DNA from: Pseudomonadota bacterium | GTDB lineage: Bacteria > Pseudomonadota > Gammaproteobacteria > Burkholderiales > JABEVD01 | Direction of reading: 5' to 3' | Assembly (NCBI GenBank): GCA_021811205.1 | Contig: JAJZPK010000063.1 | Location: 1-12,116 of the forward strand | DNA: 12,116 nt | Shown here: piece by piece, positions 8,101-12,116 of the stretch | How positions within the stretch are numbered: position 1 is the first letter of the stretch | Layout of the letters: the number at the start of each line of letters is the position of its first letter | Notes under the pieces: model-generated | What the model was told of the DNA's origin: nothing | The model's database searches: none | The model's input: only the letters and a program-made list of their open reading frames with translations | Translations under genes and position numbers: made by a program

Positions 8101-9774
8101 CAGTCTCGCCTGGGGTTTCGTCTCGTCTATGCCGAGCAGGTTCGGCTTGGGGCCGATGAAGGAAACGAGCGACATCACCAGTTCTTCCCTGATCGGGTCG
8201 ATCGGCGGGTTCGTGACCTGAGCGAAGAGCTGCTTGAAATAGTTGTAGAGCGGCTTGAGCTTGTTCGACATCACCGCGAGCGGCGAATCGTTGCCCATGG
8301 ATCCGGTCGCTTCCTGGCCTGTCGCAGCCATGGGCTGCATCAGGAACTTGAGGTCTTCCTGCGTGTAGTCGAAAGCCTGCTGGCAGTCGAGCAGCGACGC
8401 AGAATGACCGGCTTCCGAACCCGTTTCGGGAAGATCGGAGAGCAGCAGCCTGGATTCGCCCAGCCATTTGCCGTAAGGCTTCTTGGCGGCGAGCGTATCC
8501 TTGAGCTCCCTGTCGTCGATGATGCGCCCGGCTTCCAGGTCAATGAGGAACATCTTGCCCGGCTGCAGGCGCCATTTCTTGACGATGCTGTTTTGCGGAA
8601 TGTCGAGCACGCCCATCTCGGAGGCCATGACGACCAGATCGTCGTCGGTGATCAGGTAGCGCGCAGGCCTCAGCCCGTTCCTGTCCAGGGTCGCACCGAT
8701 CTGCCTGCCGTCCGTGAAGGCGACTGCAGCCGGGCCATCCCAGGGCTCCATCAGAGCGGCATGGTATTCGTAGAAGTCGCGGCGCGCCTCGTCCATGAGG
8801 GGATTGCCCGCCCAGGCTTCCGGGATCAGCATCATCATCGCATGGGCGAGCGAATAACCGCCCGCCACGAGCAGTTCGAGCGCGTTGTCGAAACAGGCCG
8901 AGTCGGACTGGCCTTCGACGATCAGCGGCCAGATCTTTTCGAGGTCGTTGCCCAACACGGGGGAGGACATGGCTTCGTGGCGCGCAGTCATCCAGTTGAC
9001 ATTGCCGCGCATGGTGTTGATTTCGCCGTTGTGCGCGATCATCCTGAAAGGATGGGCGAGATCCCAGGTCGGGAATGTGTTGGTCGAAAAACGCTGATGC
9101 ACCAGCGCAAGCGCGGAGACGACCGCTTCGTTTTCGAGATCGGGATAATATTCTCCGACCTGGTCGGCCAGCAGCATGCCCTTGTAGACGATGGTCCTCG
9201 AAGACATCGAGGGGATATAGAAAGCCTCGGTGAGTCCGAGCTTCCTCACGGCGTGCTCGATGCTTTTCCTGATGACGAACAGCCGCCGCTCGAAGCTGTC
9301 CTGATCCTGGCAAGTACTGCCGATGAACACCTGGCGCACGCAGGGCTCGACCTTCTTGACGCCTTCGCCAAGCCCGGCATTTTTGGTGGGCACGTCGCGC
9401 CAACCCAGCAGCCTCTGGCCTTCGGACGAGACAAGATCGGAAATGATTTTCTCGCAGGCTTCGCGTTCCTTGACGTTTTTGGGCAGGAAAATCATGCCGA
9501 CGCCGTATTCGCCCGAGCTGGGGAGCGAAAAGCCGCATTGCTGCCTGAAATAGGCATCGGGAATCTGGATCAGAATGCCGGCGCCATCGCCTGCAAGCGG
9601 GTCTGCGCCGGTCGCACCCCTGTGGGTGAGGTTCTTCAGGATTTGCAGCCCCTGGCTGACTATGCTGTGGCGCTTTTCCCCCTTGATGTGGGCGATAAAG
9701 CCGACGCCACAGGCGTCGTGCTCGAAACCCGGGTCGTACAATCCCTGCCTTCCAGGCAACGTGAATTGGCTCAA
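5194..9774 (-). CDS. gltB: Glutamate synthase [NADPH] large (alpha) subunit
   Basis: GltB is the catalytic GOGAT subunit of the GS-GOGAT ammonia assimilation cycle. The 1526-residue protein has all domains. A class II glutaminase begins at Cys22 (HDACGVGF); residues 1-21 are presumably cleaved off to expose the catalytic Cys, and [20 protein letters not shown] (228-247) plus HNGEINT line its pocket. A central domain spans about 450-820. The FMN synthase domain runs from about 860 to 1240 with [11 protein letters not shown] (904-914), [11 protein letters not shown] (1047-1057) and the [3Fe-4S] cysteines C1125, C1131 and C1136. A C-terminal beta-helix rich in GxxGG repeats covers about 1250-1500. 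The start is TTG: an in-frame TAG lies two codons upstream, there is no ATG or GTG before the catalytic Cys, and AAGAGG sits 6 nt ahead. The other near TTG (9759) lacks that ribosome site. The gene is intact and followed directly by gltD. Confidence 0.98.
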   Translation of the reverse strand: MSQFTLPGRQGLYDPGFEHDACGVGFIAHIKGEKRHSIVSQGLQILKNLTHRGATGADPLAGDGAGILIQIPDAYFRQQCGFSLPSSGEYGVGMIFLPKNVKEREACEKIISDLVSSEGQRLLGWRDVPTKNAGLGEGVKKVEPCVRQVFIGSTCQDQDSFERRLFVIRKSIEHAVRKLGLTEAFYIPSMSSRTIVYKGMLLADQVGEYYPDLENEAVVSALALVHQRFSTNTFPTWDLAHPFRMIAHNGEINTMRGNVNWMTARHEAMSSPVLGNDLEKIWPLIVEGQSDSACFDNALELLVAGGYSLAHAMMMLIPEAWAGNPLMDEARRDFYEYHAALMEPWDGPAAVAFTDGRQIGATLDRNGLRPARYLITDDDLVVMASEMGVLDIPQNSIVKKWRLQPGKMFLIDLEAGRIIDDRELKDTLAAKKPYGKWLGESRLLLSDLPETGSEAGHSASLLDCQQAFDYTQEDLKFLMQPMAATGQEATGSMGNDSPLAVMSNKLKPLYNYFKQLFAQVTNPPIDPIREELVMSLVSFIGPKPNLLGIDETKPQARLEVSQPVLSSADMEKLRKISDLTGGRFTSKVLDICYPAADGAAGMEAALKSLCDTAEKAVHEGVTILILSDRSVDARRMPIPALLATSCVHHHLVKTGLRTSSGLVVETGSAREVHHFALLAGYGAEAVHPWLAFETIENMTEMLPADLSPAEAKKRFVKAVSKGLLKVMSKMGISTYQSYCGAQIFEAIGLNSAFIQRYFPGTSSRVEGIGLDEVAKEAAEIHQLAFGDAPLYRNALDVGGEYAYRLRGEAHLWTPESISKLQHATRSGSFSTYKEYAKLINDQSEQLMTLRGLFDIKPGKPVPLEEVEPAKEIVKRFATGAMSLGSISKEAHSTLAIAMNRIGGKSNTGEGGEDPVRFKPLPNGDSMRSAIKQIAAGRFGVTAEYLVNADQLQIKMAQGAKPGEGGQLPGHKVSEYIAKLRHSVPGVGLISPPPHHDIYSIEDLAQLIHDLKNVNPAASISVKLVSEVGVGTIAAGVAKAKADHITISGYDGGTGASPLSSVKHAGGPWELGLSETQQTLVLNKLRGRVAVQVDGQMKTGRDVLIGALLGADEFGFATAPLVVEGCIMMRKCHLNTCPVGVATQDETLRKKFSGQPEHVVNYFFFVAEEVREYMAQMGIRKFDELIGRTDLIDVRRAVNHWKAKGLDLSGVLYSPDMPSDIARHHQESQDHGIAKALDHKLIDQAQPAIRNGAPVRIESGISNVNRSAGAMLSGEVAKQYGHAGLPDDTIHVKFRGTAGQSFGAFLASGVTFELEGDGNDYVGKGLSGGRIVIYPDKDCKTVPEENIIAGNTVLYGAISGEAYFRGVAGERFAVRNSGCTTVVEGVGDHCCEYMTGGVVVVLGQTGRNFAAGMSGGVAYVLDEENNFEARCNLAMVELEPIPEEAALDESGGLESHGKVSVDHLAQSDQTLLRRLISNHFAYTGSARAKAILDNWAQYMPKFVKVMPTEFRRALQDMKNKKAVLESA

Positions 9775-9780
9775 GTTCTA

Positions 9781-9786
9781 CCTCTT
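9781..9786 (-). promoter_or_regulatory. Ribosome binding site AAGAGG deciding the gltB TTG start
   Basis: On the minus strand AAGAGG is followed by six nucleotides (TAGAAC, which includes the in-frame TAG) and then the TTG. Spacing is ideal and GAGG pairs with the 16S tail. No other possible start of gltB has such a site, so this fixes the N-terminus. Confidence 0.7.
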
Positions 9787-9808
9787 GATCTATAAGCTGT
9801 CGATAGCG

Positions 9809-9845
9809 GGCGCTTCAGGCGCCACACCCCCTGAATGCTCAAGGG
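9809..9845 (-). promoter_or_regulatory. gltB leader with competing hairpins
   Basis: In the presumed 75-nt leader three small stems compete. In minus-strand sense they are CCCT (9845-9842) with AGGG (9832-9829), TTCAGG (9835-9830) with CCTGAA (9819-9814), and GGCGC (9823-9819) with GCGCC (9813-9809) around a CTGAA loop. The middle arm is shared, so they cannot all form. This resembles an attenuator-like switch, but stems are short (4-6 bp), there is no U-tract and no recognisable leader peptide, so function is speculative. Confidence 0.25.
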
Positions 9846-9855
9846 AAAGTTTTTG

Positions 9856-9885
9856 ATTCTACCTTATTCAGGGGAATCACTTCAA
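9856..9885 (-). promoter_or_regulatory. Sigma70-type promoter for gltB-gltD-hemE
   Basis: On the minus strand TTGAAG (9885-9880, 4 of 6 to TTGACA) and TAGAAT (9861-9856, 5 of 6 to TATAAT) are 18 nt apart. The -35 begins 10 nt after the dgt stop, and transcription would start near 9849, leaving a leader of about 75 nt before the TTG. Location, match and the 120-nt gap after dgt all support a promoter here, giving the glutamate synthase operon its own start separate from aroB-dgt. Confidence 0.55.
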
Positions 9886-9894
9886 CCTCGAAAC

Positions 9895-11022
9895 TCAAAG
9901 GGTAATTTCTTCGACAGCGAAGATGCGCCGGTGTTCTCGGATGGCGTAGCGGTCGGTCATGCCCGCGATATAGTCGGCCGTGACGCGCGTGATGTCGCCG
10001 TCGGTTTTTTCCTGGAATTGCGCGGGCAGGAGGCGGGGGTCTTGGGTGAAGGCCGTAAACAGGTCGGAAACGATGCGTTTGGCTTTCGCACTCATCCTTG
10101 TCACCTTGTAGTGCTGGTACAGGCGCGTTCTCAAGAAATGCTTGAGTTCCTGTTGTTCTTCCCGCATTTGCGGGCTGAATGCGATGAGCGCGGGGGAAGC
10201 GCGCACGCCTTCCATGTTTTCGGGGTTGCAGGACGCGATGTTCCTGCCGCTCTGCACGATCAGGTCGACCACCTGGGAGTTGATCATGCGGCGGATGGTT
10301 TCATGGATGATGCGCCGCCCTGAAATTTCAGGGAAATGCGATCGGGCCATTTCTGTGTGTCTTGCGAATATGGGGACGGAAGCAAGCTCGTCCAGCGTGA
10401 TGAGGCCAGAGCGCAGGCCGTCGTCGACATCGTGGTTGTTGTAGGCGATTTCATCCGCAAGGTTGGCGAGTTGGGCCTCCAGGCTCGGCTGCTGCCTTTT
10501 CAGGAAGCGTTCGCCGACATCGCCCAGGAGCTCGGCATTCTTGGTCGAACAGTGCTTGAGTATCCCCTCCCGGGTTTCGAAGCACAAATTGAGGCCGTCG
10601 AAAGCGCCGTACCGCTCTTCGAGTATGTCCACGACGCGCAGCGACTGAAGGTTGTGTTCGAAACCGCCGTGGGTTTTCATGCAGTCGTTGAGGGCGTCCT
10701 GTCCGGCATGGCCGAAAGGCGTGTGCCCAAGATCGTGGGCAAGCGCGATCGCTTCAACCAGGTCTTCGTTGAGGTTCAGATTGCGTGCGATGGAGCGCCC
10801 GATCTGGGCGACTTCGATGCTGTGGGTGAGCCGCGTGCGGAAAAGATCGCCTTCGTGGTTCACGAACACCTGGGTCTTGTATTCGAGCCGCCTGAATGCC
10901 GAGGAATGGATGATCCTGTCGCGATCTCGCTGGAATTCGGTGCGGCCCTCAGGCGGATCTTCCGGGTGGCGCCTGCCGCGGCTTGCCTCCGGACTGGCTG
11001 CGTAGGGGGCGAGTTCAGCCAT
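9895..11022 (-). CDS. dgt: dGTPase-like HD-domain deoxynucleoside triphosphate triphosphohydrolase
   Basis: This family splits dNTPs into deoxynucleoside plus tripolyphosphate; non-enteric members often act on several dNTPs, so strict dGTP specificity is not implied. The 375-residue protein has the HD metal set: His67 (RLTHS), His96-Asp97 ([13 protein letters not shown]) and probably Asp190 ([14 protein letters not shown]), with [12 protein letters not shown] at 119-130 following. The N-terminus ([20 protein letters not shown] at 26-45, then [21 protein letters not shown]) is typical of the family. His105 is kept where E. coli Dgt has its catalytic His126, but residue 108 is Gln where E. coli has Glu129. 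At 375 residues it is shorter than E. coli Dgt (about 505) and matches the short clade. The start lies inside aroB with an 8-nt overlap and no good ribosome site, suggesting re-initiation after aroB. A role in dNTP pool control is inferred from the family. Confidence 0.9.
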   Translation of the reverse strand: MAELAPYAASPEASRGRRHPEDPPEGRTEFQRDRDRIIHSSAFRRLEYKTQVFVNHEGDLFRTRLTHSIEVAQIGRSIARNLNLNEDLVEAIALAHDLGHTPFGHAGQDALNDCMKTHGGFEHNLQSLRVVDILEERYGAFDGLNLCFETREGILKHCSTKNAELLGDVGERFLKRQQPSLEAQLANLADEIAYNNHDVDDGLRSGLITLDELASVPIFARHTEMARSHFPEISGRRIIHETIRRMINSQVVDLIVQSGRNIASCNPENMEGVRASPALIAFSPQMREEQQELKHFLRTRLYQHYKVTRMSAKAKRIVSDLFTAFTQDPRLLPAQFQEKTDGDITRVTADYIAGMTDRYAIREHRRIFAVEEITL

Positions 11023-12094
11023 GGATTTTCAGGGCGAAAGAAATGTCGTCGCGGGAAACGTCTGATCTGACGCTGGCCTTGCCGATTTCGTCCAGCACAA
11101 TAAAGCGCATTTTCCCGCCCTCGACCTTCTTGTCGAGTTCCATCAGCTGAATGTAGCGCTCGATTCCGATGTCCGGGGATGCCGTCGGGAGCCCCGCCCG
11201 CTCGAAGAGATGGGTGATGCGCTCGACATCCTCTGATGCCAGCATGCCGAGCTTCTGCGAAAGCCTTGCGGCAAGGATGGTGCCTGCTGCGACCGCTTCC
11301 CCGTGCAGCCAGTTTCCGTATCCCATCGCGTTTTCTATGGCATGGCCGAAGGTATGCCCCAGGTTGAGGAGGGCGCGTTCGCCGGATTCGCGCTCGTCGC
11401 GCGCGACGACGATTGCCTTGTTTTCGCAGGAGCGCGAGATGGCGTAACCCAGCGCGTCCGGGTCGCGCGCAAGCAGCGCGCCCATGTTGTTTTCGAGCCA
11501 TTCGAAGAATGAAATGTCCCTGATCAGGCCGTACTTGATGATTTCGGCGATGCCTGCCTTGAGCTCCCTGTCGGGCAGCGTATTCAGCGTGCCTGTGTCG
11601 GCAAGCACCAGTTTCGGCTGGTAGAAGGCGCCGATCATGTTCTTGCCGAGCGGATGGTTGATTCCTGTCTTGCCGCCTACCGAGGAATCGACCTGGGAAA
11701 GCAGGGTGGTGGGTATCTGGATGAAGGGCACGCCGCGCAGATAGGTCGCTGCCGCGAAACCCGAGATGTCGCCGATGACGCCGCCTCCGAGGGCGATAAC
11801 GGTGGTGCTGCGCTCGCAGCGGTTTTGCAGCAAGGCATCATAGATCAGATTCAGGGTTTCCCAGTTCTTGTACCGCTCGCCATCGGGAAGAATGATGGAA
11901 ATGGTGCCGATACCCGCTTCGTTCAGCGTCCGTTTCAGCGCATCGAGGTAAAGCGGGGCGACCGTCGTGTTGGTGACGATGGCCGCTCTTTTTTGCGCCA
12001 ATGCGGGAAGCAGCAGTTCGGGGCGCTCAAGCAGACTCGATCCGATATGGATGGGATAGCTGCGGTGATTCAGATCGACGGTCAGTGTGCGCAT
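11015..12094 (-). CDS. aroB: 3-dehydroquinate synthase
   Basis: AroB converts DAHP to 3-dehydroquinate, the second shikimate step towards aromatic amino acids, folates and quinones; it needs NAD+ and a divalent metal. The 359 residues have normal length. The N-terminal Rossmann-type half carries GGGVIGD (103-109) and the [20 protein letters not shown] segment (127-146) with Lys142, plus Lys151. The C-terminal metal half has ligands Glu184 (GIAEIIKYG), His247 ([11 protein letters not shown]) and His264 (WLHGEAVA). The ATG start fits the family N-terminus (MRTLTV...RSYPIHIG). An AAGGA lies 11 nt upstream, rather far, and a closer GAGA is weak. The gene begins only 22 nt from the window edge; in relatives aroK usually lies directly upstream, so an aroK-aroB-dgt unit is likely but not visible here. 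Its last codons overlap the dgt start. Confidence 0.98.
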   Translation of the reverse strand: MRTLTVDLNHRSYPIHIGSSLLERPELLLPALAQKRAAIVTNTTVAPLYLDALKRTLNEAGIGTISIILPDGERYKNWETLNLIYDALLQNRCERSTTVIALGGGVIGDISGFAAATYLRGVPFIQIPTTLLSQVDSSVGGKTGINHPLGKNMIGAFYQPKLVLADTGTLNTLPDRELKAGIAEIIKYGLIRDISFFEWLENNMGALLARDPDALGYAISRSCENKAIVVARDERESGERALLNLGHTFGHAIENAMGYGNWLHGEAVAAGTILAARLSQKLGMLASEDVERITHLFERAGLPTASPDIGIERYIQLMELDKKVEGGKMRFIVLDEIGKASVRSDVSRDDISFALKIHG

Positions 12095-12116
12095 TCTCGG
12101 GGGTTTCCTTTTTCCA

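Noticed and set aside
9757..9759. Alternative TTG start for gltB five codons downstream.
   Set aside because: It lacks the well-spaced AAGAGG site that precedes the TTG at 9774.
9829..9855. CCCT...AGGG hairpin followed by TTTTT on the + strand, resembling a terminator.
   Set aside because: The stem is only 4 bp with a 9-nt loop, the T run is separated from it, and no + strand gene exists to terminate.
12095..12116. Possible tail of aroK upstream of aroB.
   Set aside because: Gene order in relatives predicts it, but 22 nt give no recognisable C-terminus and no stop before the aroB start in any minus frame, so nothing can be called.
1..12116. Mobile elements, CRISPR arrays, tRNA/rRNA genes, defence or toxin-antitoxin systems.
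   Set aside because: Looked for on both strands and not seen. All seven genes are ordinary, intact (or edge-truncated) housekeeping genes on one strand with small gaps.

Overview
This window is a compact, all-minus-strand block of housekeeping genes that looks chromosomal. The proteins most resemble Betaproteobacteria. Examples are the Dgt-like N-terminus, the ArgS start with its [18 protein letters not shown] block, and a long GltB/GltD pair starting [12 protein letters not shown]. The gene order aroB-dgt-gltB-gltD-hemE-priA-argS also fits my recollection of Nitrosomonadales-type genomes (Gallionella, Nitrosomonas and Methylophilaceae relatives). That placement is inference from memory; I could run no search. 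Base composition is moderately GC-rich and looks even across the genes, with one clearly AT-richer stretch in the hemE-priA gap.

Layout, read in the direction of transcription from high to low coordinates: aroB (12094-11015, shikimate pathway) overlaps dgt (11022-9895, HD-domain dNTP triphosphohydrolase-like) by 8 nt. A 120-nt gap carries a good sigma70-like promoter, possible alternative leader hairpins and a strong ribosome binding site placed for a TTG start. It is followed by gltB (9774-5194) and gltD (5194-3758), the large and small subunits of NADPH-glutamate synthase, joined by a TAATG stop/start. hemE (3761-2685, uroporphyrinogen decarboxylase) is coupled to gltD through a 4-nt ATGA overlap. 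A 303-nt gap then holds a perfect 10-bp hairpin just behind hemE, repeated GGCGYGAAA words and an operator-like dyad. priA (2381-207, replication restart helicase) follows, and after a 32-nt gap argS begins (from 174) and runs off the left edge.

The genes form at least two likely transcription units: (aroK?)-aroB-dgt and gltB-gltD-hemE. A probable third unit is priA with or without argS; a perfect TATAAT lies just before argS. GltBD supplies glutamate, which is also the precursor of tetrapyrroles in bacteria that use the C5 route, so coupling to hemE makes metabolic sense.

I found no mobile elements, RNA genes, CRISPR arrays, toxin-antitoxin or defence genes, and no sign of an undescribed system. 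The points worth a second look are local: the obligatory TTG start of gltB, a Gln at the position of a catalytic Glu in the Dgt-like protein, a 9-G run beside the catalytic Ser of HemE, the regulatory-looking hemE-priA gap, and possible near-leaderless transcription of argS.
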